Below are positions 25,550 through 33,892 of a stretch of 40,942 bases of DNA, piece after piece. Within the stretch, counting starts at the first letter, position 1. The number at the start of each line of letters is the position of its first letter. The position numbers and the translations under genes are program-made. Origin of the DNA: Anaerolineales bacterium UBA3001 (GTDB taxonomy: Bacteria; Chloroflexota; Anaerolineae; Anaerolineales; UBA11657); contig DDZT01000084.1 in the NCBI GenBank assembly GCA_002346435.1, positions 1 to 40,942 of the forward strand, in the 5' to 3' direction. Under the pieces are notes generated by a model. That model was not told where the DNA came from. It was given only the letters and a program-made list of their open reading frames with translations, and made no database searches.

Positions 25550-26491
25550 TTACTTGTCAGATAATGTGCTTTGTAGACCCTCGTCTATATTAGGATAGCG
25601 GAATGAAAATCCAGCTTTCTCTAGTCTTTCTGGTATAACTCGTTGACCATGTACTACTACATCTGCAACTTCTCCAAAAAGAGCACGAAATGCTAGTCCG
25701 GGTACTGGCATCCAGTGTGGACGTTTCATTGTATTGCCAAGCTTTCTTCCAAATTCAGAGTTTGTCACAGGATTAGGCGCTGTAATATTAAAAACACCTG
25801 ATGTTTCTTCATTCTCTATAAGATATATTAGGGATTGGACAGTGTCATCCATATGAATCCATGAATAGTATTGCTTACCGTTTCCTATAGGTCCACCCAC
25901 GAACATCTTATATGGGAAAAGTACACGAGGCAAGAAGCCTCCTTTCATACTTAGAGGTAAACCAAAACGTGCTATTATCCTCCTTACTCCAACTCCTACA
26001 ACTGCACTTGAAGATTCCCATGATTGACATACTCGCGCCGCGAAATCAGTTCCTTGTGCTTGAGACTCAGTTATGACTTCTGCGTCGGAAGGCCCATAAT
26101 ACCCTATAGCTGAAGCTTGAATAAAAACTTGCGGTTTGTTTTGTGCACCTTCTACTGCTTTAGCTAATACTTGGCCGGATTCTATTCGACTTCTTGATAT
26201 TAAATCTTTTCTGTAAGGTGTCCATCGCTGGGGGAACAAGCCAAACAAACCATTTCCAGCTATGCTTTCACCTGCCAAATGTACAATAGCATCTGTTTTT
26301 TCTATTTCTTGTTCCCATCCAGATAGAGTGCGCGCATCCCATGAAATGACATTGACTTGATCAGGCATTCTAACTTCTTGTGGTTTTCTACTAAGTATTG
26401 ATACACTATGTCCTAGTTTGAGTAGTCCAGCTGTCAGTTCTCTACCTATTAGTCCGCTGCCGCCGGCAATCAGAATGTGTAAATTAGTCAT
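25550..26491 (-). CDS. TIGR01777-family NAD(P)-binding epimerase-like protein
   Basis: This 313-residue protein is an extended short-chain dehydrogenase fold. IAGGSGLIGREL near the N-terminus is the nucleotide site, VHLAGESIAG is the family-specific segment, and ASAIGYYGPSD contains the Tyr region. HMDDTVQSL and the C-terminal PHWMPVPGLAFRALFGE (DUF1731-like) define the YfcH/TIGR01777 group. Its reaction is unknown; members are sometimes called sugar epimerases. The ATG overlaps the aldehyde dehydrogenase stop by one base (TAATG), suggesting coupled translation. Length is that of the family. Confidence 0.9.
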   Translation of the reverse strand: MTNLHILIAGGSGLIGRELTAGLLKLGHSVSILSRKPQEVRMPDQVNVISWDARTLSGWEQEIEKTDAIVHLAGESIAGNGLFGLFPQRWTPYRKDLISRSRIESGQVLAKAVEGAQNKPQVFIQASAIGYYGPSDAEVITESQAQGTDFAARVCQSWESSSAVVGVGVRRIIARFGLPLSMKGGFLPRVLFPYKMFVGGPIGNGKQYYSWIHMDDTVQSLIYLIENEETSGVFNITAPNPVTNSEFGRKLGNTMKRPHWMPVPGLAFRALFGEVADVVVHGQRVIPERLEKAGFSFRYPNIDEGLQSTLSDK

Positions 26492-28026
26492 TAACTCTTC
26501 TCCTTTCCTGTGAATTTTATACCTTGTGATAGAGGCAAATTGTTCGTCCAGTTAATGGTAACAGTTTGGCGACGCATGTATCCTTTCCATGCATCTGATC
26601 CAGACTCTCGGCCACCTCCTGTGTCTTTTTCGCCTCCAAAGGCACCACCAATTTCAGCTCCAGATGTACCAATATTAACGTTGGCTATACCGCAGTCTGA
26701 TCCTCCTACTGATAGAAAGTTTTCAGCAGTATTTATATTGCTTGTAAAAATGGCGCTGGAAAGCCCCTGAGGTACTGAATTGTGTATGTTGATAGCATCA
26801 TCAAGTTTTTCATAATCCATTATGTACAAAATTGGCGCGAATGTTTCTTCACATACCAGGGGTATTTGCTCTGGCATACGTATGATTGCAGGTTCTACGA
26901 ACAAAGGCCCTAGTTCCGGCAATCTTTTGCCTCCATACAATAAAGTTCCACCACTGTCTTGTGCTCTTTGCACTGCTTTAACCATATTGTTCACTGCCTC
27001 TTCATTTACCATAGGTCCCATCAGTACATTTGTGTCCAAAGGGTCTCCGATTGTAACGTTTGCATATTCTCCCATAACACGGTTTATCAGTTCATCAACT
27101 ATTGAACTGTGTGCAATTAACCTGCGAGTGGTAGTGCAACGCTGTCCGGTTGTACCCACGGCACCAAATAGCACAGCTTGTACTGTCAGATCAATATCAG
27201 CGTCTTGAGTTACTATTATTGCATTGTTGCCACCAAGTTCCAATATACTTCGTCCGAGTCGAGCAGCAACTTGTTTGCTGACTTTTCGACCTGTAGATAT
27301 TGAGCCTGTGAAAGAAATTAAGGGAATCCGCTTGTCCTGAACCAATGTTTGTCCAATGGAAGGCCCATTACCTACTAACAGATTAAATATTCCACTAGTC
27401 TCATGTTCTGTCATCACTTGATTTGTTATGTTTTGTATAGCAACAGCTGTTAATGGGGTGATTTCAGAAGGTTTCCAAACAATTGTATCGCCACAAACTG
27501 CAGCTATAGCTGCATTCCATGCCCATGGAGCTCCAGGAAAATTAAAAGCTGTGATAACTCCTACAGGTCCAATTGGGTGCCATTGCTCGTACATGCGATG
27601 CCCTGGACGTTCTGAGTGCATAGTTAATCCGTAAAGCTGACGGGATAAACCAACTGCAAAGTCACATATATCAATCATTTCCTGCACCTCACCTATTCCT
27701 TCAGGTGCGATTTTTCCCATTTCTAGTGAAATTAGTTCTCCTAATGGCTCTAGATTTTCGCGTAGGGCATTTCCTAGGTCGCGAATTAATTGACCACGTT
27801 GTGGGGCTGGTTTTTCTCTCCAATTGATAAATGAGGTACTGGCTTTAGACAGTATATGTTCGTATGATTTTGAGGATGCTGTTTCTACAGTACCTATAAT
27901 CTCACCATTGGTTGGATTCGTAGAGATGATGAGACTGCCGCCATCGTTGGAGATCCATCCATCTGTTCCAAAACAGGACCCGCGATTATTTTCTTGAATG
28001 CCTAATTTCTCTAAAAGACTTTTCAT
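26491..28026 (-). CDS. Aldehyde dehydrogenase, ALDH7 / aminoadipate-semialdehyde type
   Basis: This is an NAD-dependent aldehyde dehydrogenase of about 511 residues. The catalytic Cys is in GTTGQRCTTTRR, the general-base Glu in LELGGNN, and the cofactor lysine in IVWKPSEITPL. ITAFNFPGAPWAWN and the N-terminal SLLEKLGI fit the ALDH7 branch (alpha-aminoadipic semialdehyde / piperideine-6-carboxylate dehydrogenase) that serves lysine breakdown or aldehyde detoxification. I choose ATG 28026, because the longer frame begins with TTG at 28047 and adds only seven poorly supported residues. No lysine genes lie nearby, so the substrate is uncertain. It overlaps the next gene by one base and follows the adaptor lipoprotein by 33 bases. 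Confidence 0.9.
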   Translation of the reverse strand: MKSLLEKLGIQENNRGSCFGTDGWISNDGGSLIISTNPTNGEIIGTVETASSKSYEHILSKASTSFINWREKPAPQRGQLIRDLGNALRENLEPLGELISLEMGKIAPEGIGEVQEMIDICDFAVGLSRQLYGLTMHSERPGHRMYEQWHPIGPVGVITAFNFPGAPWAWNAAIAAVCGDTIVWKPSEITPLTAVAIQNITNQVMTEHETSGIFNLLVGNGPSIGQTLVQDKRIPLISFTGSISTGRKVSKQVAARLGRSILELGGNNAIIVTQDADIDLTVQAVLFGAVGTTGQRCTTTRRLIAHSSIVDELINRVMGEYANVTIGDPLDTNVLMGPMVNEEAVNNMVKAVQRAQDSGGTLLYGGKRLPELGPLFVEPAIIRMPEQIPLVCEETFAPILYIMDYEKLDDAINIHNSVPQGLSSAIFTSNINTAENFLSVGGSDCGIANVNIGTSGAEIGGAFGGEKDTGGGRESGSDAWKGYMRRQTVTINWTNNLPLSQGIKFTGKEKS

Positions 28027-28059
28027 TTCTATAATCAAGTAATGCAATACCTAATATGA

Positions 28060-29946
28060 TTAGGCATCACGAAAAGTAACCACCATTGTCATTCCCCATC
28101 TTAGACGCGGATCAGATTCTTCAAGATCTATAGTAACAGTATAAGTTACATCACCACGCTTTTCTGTAAACAATTGGCTGATTGAACGAACAACTCCGTT
28201 CAATTCTAGTTCTGGAAGAGCATCAGGATTTATGTTTACATTCTGACCCACAGACACATCTGGCACTTCTATTTCAGTCAAATTATCAGTTTCAACTTTC
28301 CAGCTTGAGAAGTCAGCCAGAGTGGCAATAGGCTGTCCAGGCTGTACATACTCATCTAAAGTTAGTGATAGATCTGCAATGGTTCCGTCCCAGGGAGCAA
28401 CTAATTCGTTATGGGCTAGGTTTTGAGTAGCTAATTCTAAAGCCGCTTGAGAAGCTCTCATTTGTGTTCTTGCTGTATTGAGTGACAGTAGGGTAGATTT
28501 TTCTATTACCTTTGCTAGGTCTACAGATATTTTTGCTTGCGATATCCGTAACTGTATTTGATCTATCTGAGTATTCGTGTAGCTTAAGTAAGCTTGGGCT
28601 TGGTCCAAGCTTGCTTTGGATAATTCTAATGCGTCAGGATCTATACCATCTTCCAAGTCGCTTAGTCGATTGCGTGCATCTGATAATTGTGCTGTTGCTA
28701 ATTTTATATCGGCCTCTAATTGTTGAGTTGCAAGTGATACTGACTGTGGTACAGCAGGGTCATCAGCAGACTGATTTGCAGAAGCTATAATTCCTTCCCG
28801 ACTGTATTCTCCGCTTTGAGCCCATTCAAGGTTACGTTGTGCTTGTGCTAAATCACTTTCGGCTGTGCTGATCAGTTTGGTGTTTTGTAGCCGAGATTTC
28901 CCCAATTGTTCCACTGCCTCATCGTACTGGGAAACAACATCATTGTAACGTTCTTGCGCATCATCTAATGTAGTTTTGCGACCATCTATGGTCACCTTCC
29001 GGCTGGTATCGCAAGTGAGCGTTGCCTTACTGACAATGGTAGCATAATCATCCAACAATTCATCGGCAATCCAATTGTCCACATCATACACAGTTCCTGA
29101 TTTGTAAAGTGTGTTTCTGTAAGTCAAGTCTTGGCTAAATATCAATTTGGTATAGTCGTCGCCGTCAACATTTACTTGGCACCCATCGATTGCTTTTTGG
29201 ACTTTATCCAGAAATTCCTTCTCGTCTTCAACTAAATCGGCAGTACTGTCTACAGCATCAGTCAAAGCACCTATGTCAATTATCGTAGAATTTAACCTTA
29301 ATTGTTCCAATGCGTTTTGCGCCAAATCTACTTGTTGCGCATAATATTGAACATCTGGTTTGTCGATTGCAGGCAAAGAATCTTGCGCAGTCTGAATACG
29401 TGTAAGGGCTAATTGTATTTCGTTTTCGATTTGGGCAGGAAGCAATGTAGCAGTGTCCTGCAGGGCGTCCAATGACTGTTGAGCACTTATGACTTCTAGT
29501 CGGGCACGTGCGCTTTCAAGCGTTATTTGTGGTTGTTCTAATTGCACCTGTGCTAGAGTGTTTTCGGACTGTTGTACGTTGTTGTTTGCCTGATCTAAAT
29601 CTAGCTCTGCTGCTCTTACTGCATTAAGAGCTTGTTTCGAATTTGCTTCAGCCTGAGCATAAGAAGCATTTAAGCTATCTTCATTATCTAGTCGAGCAAT
29701 AATTTGACCCTTTCTAACAAAAGTAGATTCTGATTGTAGTATCTCAGTGACTTTGCCTGACATATTGAAAGCTAGGTCAACATGTTGATGTGGAAGCAAT
29801 TGTCCTTCAGCAATCACACCATAGTCTTGGGTTATTTCTGGCACATTATTAGTCTCTTCCAATGTGTTTTGATCACTTTGGCATGCAGTGGTCGCAAGTA
29901 GTATTGTTGTCAGAAGTATCCAAGCCAAAACTTTCATTTTACTCAC
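28060..29946 (-). CDS. HlyD/MacA-like membrane-fusion (adaptor) lipoprotein
   Basis: This protein has a lipoprotein signal ending LLATTAC (C22 from GTG), a biotinyl-lipoyl-like half (VIAEGQLLPHQHVDLAF and FVRKGQIIARLDNED), a long set of coiled-coil helices, the second lipoyl half (LVAPWDGTIADL with PGQPIATL) and a beta-barrel end (GDVTYTVTIDLEE). The helical hairpin is interrupted by an unusual segment of roughly 110 residues with two Cys (CQVNVDG, LTCDTSRK). I start at GTG 29946 because AGGAGG sits 8 bases before it; upstream frame residues lack signal character. Adaptors normally pair with an ABC or RND pump, but none is adjacent: fabG is divergent and an aldehyde dehydrogenase follows. Confidence 0.85.
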   Translation of the reverse strand: MSKMKVLAWILLTTILLATTACQSDQNTLEETNNVPEITQDYGVIAEGQLLPHQHVDLAFNMSGKVTEILQSESTFVRKGQIIARLDNEDSLNASYAQAEANSKQALNAVRAAELDLDQANNNVQQSENTLAQVQLEQPQITLESARARLEVISAQQSLDALQDTATLLPAQIENEIQLALTRIQTAQDSLPAIDKPDVQYYAQQVDLAQNALEQLRLNSTIIDIGALTDAVDSTADLVEDEKEFLDKVQKAIDGCQVNVDGDDYTKLIFSQDLTYRNTLYKSGTVYDVDNWIADELLDDYATIVSKATLTCDTSRKVTIDGRKTTLDDAQERYNDVVSQYDEAVEQLGKSRLQNTKLISTAESDLAQAQRNLEWAQSGEYSREGIIASANQSADDPAVPQSVSLATQQLEADIKLATAQLSDARNRLSDLEDGIDPDALELSKASLDQAQAYLSYTNTQIDQIQLRISQAKISVDLAKVIEKSTLLSLNTARTQMRASQAALELATQNLAHNELVAPWDGTIADLSLTLDEYVQPGQPIATLADFSSWKVETDNLTEIEVPDVSVGQNVNINPDALPELELNGVVRSISQLFTEKRGDVTYTVTIDLEESDPRLRWGMTMVVTFRDA

Positions 29947-30148
29947 AATATATTCCTCCTGCTCTGATAAAAAATCAACGGTGTTTTTATTTATCAAGCT
30001 TTTCGATTTATTTTTTGCTGTATATAACAATCTCTATTAATCATAATTATAGAAACTTTTATTACAGTATGTATATTATAACCTTGGAAATATATGAAAA
30101 GTGTATGAAATGTCTAACAAAATGTTATAAGAAATAAACTATAAATAT

Positions 30149-30172
30149 CATTTATCTATGCATTTATCTATG
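30149..30172. repeat. Tandem 12-bp repeat CATTTATCTATG x2
   Basis: Two perfect adjacent copies at 30149-30160 and 30161-30172, in the divergent region before fabG. They could be an operator for a regulator binding direct repeats, or a slippage product. Confidence 0.6.
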
Positions 30173-30243
30173 CTAGGATAATAAATTGTCATGAGCATCG
30201 AGCATACTTTTGTCATAGCGGTTTCTAGAGATGGCAATTGCTG

Positions 30244-30249
30244 TATAAT
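30244..30249 (+). promoter_or_regulatory. Possible -10 (TATAAT) upstream of fabG
   Basis: TATAAT lies 64 bases before the fabG ATG inside GCTG-TATAATG-CAGC, a short inverted repeat. A TTGTCA at 30210-30215 is 28 bases away, too far for a standard -35, so only the -10 is supported. Confidence 0.35.
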
Positions 30250-30312
30250 GCAGCTATCATATAGTTCGCAAACAGTGGATTTCGGAAATATAAATTTAAG
30301 TTGGTGTTGACA

Positions 30313-31065
30313 ATGAAAAACGATTTTACAGATAGAGTAGCAATAGTAACTGGTTCGTCGCGGGGTATAGGCCGAGCGATTGCAGAAACATTAGCAGCTC
30401 GTGGTACTCAGGTGGTAGTTAATTGTGCTAAGGACTTGGAAGGAGCTGAGGAAACAGTTGATAATATTGTTTCTAAGGGTAATATCGCCACCGTGTTTCA
30501 AGCAGACGTTTCAGAATTATCTGAGGCAGAGGGTCTTATCAACTATGCATTGGACAAGTATGGAAATCTTGACATACTTGTCAACAACGCGGGAACAACA
30601 CGTGATCAGCTTCTAATGCGTATGTCAGAAGAGGAATGGGATTTAGTCTTGAGGGTGAATTTGAAAAGTACATTCAATTGTTGTAAGACTGCTGTTAAAC
30701 TAATGATGCGCAAGCGCTATGGACGTATTGTGAACATAAGTTCAGTGTCGGCTATTGCTGGTAATCCCGGACAGACTAATTATGCTGCTTCTAAATCAGG
30801 AATGATCGGGTTTTCCAAGTCGTTGGCACGAGAGACTGCGTCACGCAAAATCACTGTAAATGTGGTTGCACCGGGATTTATCCCTACTACTTTAACTGAT
30901 GATTTACCTGATGAATTGAAAGAAAAAACTCTATCACATATACCATTGGGTCGATGGGGTGAACCCCAGGAAGTAGCTGAAGCTGTGGTATTTCTTGCAG
31001 GAGAAACAGCTGGATACATAACCGGCCAAGTGTTGAATGTTGATGGTGGGATGGTAATGGCTTAA
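30313..31065 (+). CDS. fabG: 3-oxoacyl-ACP reductase-type short-chain dehydrogenase
   Basis: This 250-residue SDR closely follows the FabG pattern: TGSSRGIGRA for NADPH, NNAGTT, the catalytic Ser in NISSVS, and YAASKSG with the catalytic Tyr and Lys. It ends GQVLNVDGGMVM, as FabG does. It would reduce 3-oxoacyl-ACP in fatty acid synthesis. I choose ATG 30313; TTG 30301 extends the frame by four residues only. No acpP, fabD or fabF is adjacent, so a role outside the standard pathway (for example 3-oxoacyl-CoA reduction) is possible. A 150-base gap separates it from nusB. Confidence 0.87.
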   Translation: MKNDFTDRVAIVTGSSRGIGRAIAETLAARGTQVVVNCAKDLEGAEETVDNIVSKGNIATVFQADVSELSEAEGLINYALDKYGNLDILVNNAGTTRDQLLMRMSEEEWDLVLRVNLKSTFNCCKTAVKLMMRKRYGRIVNISSVSAIAGNPGQTNYAASKSGMIGFSKSLARETASRKITVNVVAPGFIPTTLTDDLPDELKEKTLSHIPLGRWGEPQEVAEAVVFLAGETAGYITGQVLNVDGGMVMA

Positions 31066-31215
31066 CAACTTCTGCATTATATCTATGCATGTATATAGAT
31101 ATGTGAACACATAAATATCTGATTGAGATTGACTGGTAATCTATACGCAAATCACTGTCTTTGGTAGCTGAAATGATATGTGACAGGTAATGAATTAGGA
31201 TTAGGGTAATGACTG

Positions 31216-31671
31216 ATGAAGGCACGTCGTAAAGCTCGTCGACTAGCATTGCAGATTATGTATGAAATGGACTGCAGTGGTCATTCCATTGAAGGTACCT
31301 TCGTATGTGTTCGCGGATACATTGATCAAGAACAAGACAGCAAAGATTTTGCCTTACAATTGGTCAAGGGTGCATGGGGACATCGAGCATGGTTGGATCA
31401 AGTAATACATCGACATGCTCAAGAATGGCCTTTGACCCAGATGCCATATATTGATAGAAATATATTACGCATTGCGATTTGGGAGTTTGGAGTTTATGGT
31501 CATACTCCCCTTAAGGTCGCTATAAATGAAGCAGTGGAGCTTGCCAAAAGATATGGAAGTGATTCGTCATACCGTTTTGTTAATGGTGTGCTTGGGGCCC
31601 TCGCTGCCAAAGAAAATGATGTCAGGCAGATGTTATTGTCTAACATTGATGTTGGAGCTATAGAAACATGA
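31216..31671 (+). CDS. nusB: Transcription antitermination factor NusB
   Basis: This 151-residue all-helical protein has the NusB start KARRKARRLALQIMYEMD and the conserved IDRNILRIAIWEF and INEAVELAKRYGSDSSYRFVNGVLGAL segments. It binds boxA RNA with NusE for rRNA antitermination. The gene ends in ATGA shared with the next gene, tatB-like, so translation of the Tat genes is likely coupled to nusB. The usual ribH partner upstream is not present. The start ATG has a weak upstream AGGATTAGGG. Length is typical. Confidence 0.95.
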   Translation: MKARRKARRLALQIMYEMDCSGHSIEGTFVCVRGYIDQEQDSKDFALQLVKGAWGHRAWLDQVIHRHAQEWPLTQMPYIDRNILRIAIWEFGVYGHTPLKVAINEAVELAKRYGSDSSYRFVNGVLGALAAKENDVRQMLLSNIDVGAIET

Positions 31672-32141
31672 ATGGTTTTGGCGGGATTGGCGGTTGGGAA
31701 TTGCTTTTGATTGCAGTAATTGCCATACTTGTATTAGGTCCGGAACGAATGATAGATTATGCGTTTCGTGCGGGCCGCTTCGTTAGGAAAATGTCTGTAT
31801 ACTGGCAGGAGGGAGCAGCTGCATTTAGAGCAGAGGTGCACAACATCAAAGAAGATACTGATTCATATTTTGGTGATATTCAAAGTATAGGAGGCATAAA
31901 AGATATTGCTTCTGAATTACAGTCATATCCTGAATCAGTAGACAGTACAACTGCTTCGACGTTAGGTATACCAATGGACTCACTCGATTCCGAATCCAAT
32001 GATAATACTCCACAAACTCGTGTAGATACGAAAAACCGGAATGATTCTTCTAAGAAGGAATATATTCAAATCGATAAAAAGACCTCTAAAGTGTCTAATT
32101 TGTATGACGCTTGGCGTTTCGATAACACATTAGACAGATGA
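31668..32141 (+). CDS. tatB: TatA/TatB-family twin-arginine translocase subunit
   Basis: This 157-residue protein has the short N-terminal membrane helix (GGIGGWELLLIAVIAILVLGPERM) followed by an amphipathic helix (FRAGRFVRKMSVYWQEGAAAFRAEV) and an acidic, low-complexity tail. LGPERM after the helix is TatB-like, and the Gly-Trp-Glu start fits the whole TatA/B family. It works with TatC to move folded proteins across the membrane. It overlaps nusB and tatC by ATGA. A separate TatA is not in the window, so one TatA/B protein may serve both roles. The tail is longer than many TatA proteins, which supports TatB. Confidence 0.9.
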   Translation: MNGFGGIGGWELLLIAVIAILVLGPERMIDYAFRAGRFVRKMSVYWQEGAAAFRAEVHNIKEDTDSYFGDIQSIGGIKDIASELQSYPESVDSTTASTLGIPMDSLDSESNDNTPQTRVDTKNRNDSSKKEYIQIDKKTSKVSNLYDAWRFDNTLDR

Positions 32142-32884
32142 ATTTTGCTCAACTAGATGCAACCAAGTCAACAGGTGATATGCCATTGTTGCAGCATCTC
32201 TCCGAATTGAGAGTGCGCATATTGTGGTGTGCGGCTATGATGATTGTGGGTTCCAGTGTGAGTTTGTTTTTCGCTGAAAGAGCGATTGTATTTTTGACAG
32301 AACCCTATGGTGGATTACTTCAAATAATTGAGCCAACAGAGGGATTCTCCGTATATTTGCGTGTTGGTTTGACAGGTGGATTGGCCTTATCATCTCCTAT
32401 GCTGATTTATCAGATAATTGCTTTTGTGAGTCCTGGACTAACCACTCGTGAGCGCAATATAATGATTGTTGTTATACCAGGAGCTCTTTTGCTTTTTGTA
32501 GCTGGCGCATCTTTTGCGTGGTTTATTATGACCCCTGCAGCTATTGATTTTCTAAGCCAATTCATGAATGAGCTCTTTATTGTGAATTGGACATCAAGAT
32601 CGTTTATCAAGTTTGTGCTTACTATTACACTTTGGATTGGTTTAGCATTTGAAATGCCACTTGTCATTATGTGTCTTGCTTGGCTTGGCTTAGTAACTCC
32701 ACGCAAACTGATGCGTGGCTGGCGTATAGCTGTAGTCATAATAGCTATTTTATCTGCGGCTATTACTCCAACAATTGATCCTTTTAACATGTTGCTAGTA
32801 ATGGCACCACTGTTTAGTCTATATCTGTTCAGCATATCACTTTCGGTGTTGCCTTACAGGGCTCGCAAACGGAAACTTGCATAA
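32138..32884 (+). CDS. tatC: Twin-arginine translocase subunit TatC
   Basis: This 248-residue integral membrane protein has six helices and the TatC signature: HLSELRVRI at the N-terminus, and PMLIYQIIAFVSPGLTTRER with the conserved Pro-Gly-Leu-Glu/Thr region. It recognises the twin-arginine signal peptide with TatB. It overlaps tatB by 4 bases (ATGA). It is the last coding part of the nusB-tatB-tatC unit, followed by a GC-rich folded element. No Tat substrate with an obvious twin-Arg signal is encoded nearby. Confidence 0.95.
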   Translation: MNFAQLDATKSTGDMPLLQHLSELRVRILWCAAMMIVGSSVSLFFAERAIVFLTEPYGGLLQIIEPTEGFSVYLRVGLTGGLALSSPMLIYQIIAFVSPGLTTRERNIMIVVIPGALLLFVAGASFAWFIMTPAAIDFLSQFMNELFIVNWTSRSFIKFVLTITLWIGLAFEMPLVIMCLAWLGLVTPRKLMRGWRIAVVIIAILSAAITPTIDPFNMLLVMAPLFSLYLFSISLSVLPYRARKRKLA

Positions 32885-32905
32885 CACAGATTATGTTGTA
32901 AGCGT

Positions 32906-32979
32906 TATAATATGCGGCGCTGTGCCGGACTGGTTTCTAGCGGTGCCCCCCCGCTTAGGTTAGGCCGGCATGGCCTTTT
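32906..32979 (+). ncRNA. Compact structured element after tatC (possible small RNA or terminator)
   Basis: TATAAT at 32906-32911 is followed by a fold: GCTGTGCCGG (32919-32928) pairs with CCGGCATGGC (32965-32974) in ten pairs including two G-U. Inside, AGCGG (32939-32943) pairs with CCGCT (32951-32955) around a C-rich loop TGCCCCC. A TTTT run ends it. The whole is much more GC-rich than its surroundings. It may end the tatC operon as a terminator, or be a small RNA with its own -10. No convincing -35 was found. It shares short strings with the 5' part of large SRP RNAs but lacks the SRP GGAA domain. Confidence 0.45.
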
Positions 32980-33082
32980 ATAACTCTAAAACTCTAAAAA
33001 TAGCTCTTTCTTACATAATATTTATCTATTGAGGTACAATGAGTCATCTGTCTGATATCAATATCAAATATGTTTATTAAAG

Positions 33083-33101
33083 TAGGATATAAAGCATCCT
33101 A
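33083..33101 (+). promoter_or_regulatory. Small hairpin just before the DprE2-like start
   Basis: TAGGAT (33083-33088) is complementary to ATCCTA (33096-33101), with a 7-base loop, directly before ATG 33104. It takes in the only AGGA in the leader, so it could limit translation. It may also be chance in AT-rich sequence. Confidence 0.3.
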
Positions 33102-33103
33102 AT

Positions 33104-33877
33104 ATGTCAGAAATCACATTTACGAGGCCTTTAGAACCAGTCAAGCGCGCTATTATTATTGGAGGTTCTTCTGGAATAGGCGAAGCTTTAGCATTGAGAC
33201 TAGCTCGAGAAGGTTACGGGTTAGCATTGTTGGCTAGAAGGGAAGATAAGCTTCAAAAACTTTGCGAGACAATTAACAATGATACTTTGGGTCAAGCCGC
33301 TTATTTTTTGCATGATGTAAAAATCACTAAAGGGATCCCTGATCTTTTCTTGAAAGTTTGCGCTCAATTGGGCGGGTTGGATTTGTTTATCTACAATGCA
33401 GGAACTCAATTTCCTAACGATCCTTCGGTATATAGTACTGGAAATGATTTAGATACTTTCCAAGTAAATTTGCTGGGGTCAGTATCCTGGCTGAATTTGG
33501 TGGGCGAACGTTTTCAAAAACTCAGATCAGGACACATCGTTGTAGTTGGTAGCGTGGCTGGTGACAGGGGTCGTATGGGTATGTCAGCATATGCGGCTTC
33601 CAAATCAGGCTTACATACTTATGTTGAGGGTTTTCGTAACCGACTTTCTCGCCATGGAGTTGTAGTGACAACTATTAAGCCAGGTCAAGTTAGTACTTCG
33701 CTATTGAAAAACGCAGACAAAGAATTGTGGCCAATTTCAGCAGAGCTGGCAGCAGAATATATGTGGAGAGCCATCAAACGTCGTCGTATGGTTGTTTATG
33801 TGCCTTCACGGTGGTTCGTGATAAGTGGCCTGATTAGGCTTGTTCCATCTATCTTGTTTCGCAAGTTGAATATCTGA
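33104..33877 (+). CDS. DprE2-like short-chain dehydrogenase
   Basis: This 257-residue SDR has IIGGSSGIGEALA for NAD(P), NAG in FIYNAGTQ, Ser in VGSVAGDRGR, and SAYAASKSG with Tyr and Lys. The C-terminus VPSILFRKLNI recalls mycobacterial DprE2, which ends with a very similar RSIFRKLPI. DprE2 reduces the keto intermediate formed by DprE1, completing the 2'-epimerisation of polyprenyl-phospho-ribose to arabinose. The next gene, 15 bases on, encodes the DprE1-like oxidase, which strengthens the pairing. No ribosome site is clear. A role in an arabinose-like lipid sugar here is inference. Confidence 0.83.
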   Translation: MSEITFTRPLEPVKRAIIIGGSSGIGEALALRLAREGYGLALLARREDKLQKLCETINNDTLGQAAYFLHDVKITKGIPDLFLKVCAQLGGLDLFIYNAGTQFPNDPSVYSTGNDLDTFQVNLLGSVSWLNLVGERFQKLRSGHIVVVGSVAGDRGRMGMSAYAASKSGLHTYVEGFRNRLSRHGVVVTTIKPGQVSTSLLKNADKELWPISAELAAEYMWRAIKRRRMVVYVPSRWFVISGLIRLVPSILFRKLNI

Positions 33878-33892
33878 AAAACGTGATAAAAC

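Larger units (their letters stand above)
29947..30312. other. Divergent intergenic region, adaptor lipoprotein / fabG
   Basis: This very AT-rich gap of about 366 bases contains a 12-bp tandem repeat (30149-30172) and a TATAAT at 30244-30249 framed by GCTG and CAGC. No open frame or RNA gene is recognised. Promoters for both divergent genes are expected here, but no convincing -35/-10 pair was found for either. Confidence 0.5.

Noticed and set aside
29947..30030. Longer adaptor protein starting upstream of GTG 29946
   Set aside because: The extra residues are polar and would bury the lipoprotein signal; AGGAGG is placed for GTG 29946.
32954..32965. Second DtxR box (TTAGGTTAGGC)
   Set aside because: Only one half-site is present and it lies in the 3' strand of an RNA-like stem; no second arm follows.
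32906..32979. SRP RNA
   Set aside because: It shares short strings with the 5' domain of large SRP RNAs as I remember them, but there is no GGAA tetraloop or the Ffh-binding internal loop, and it is too short.
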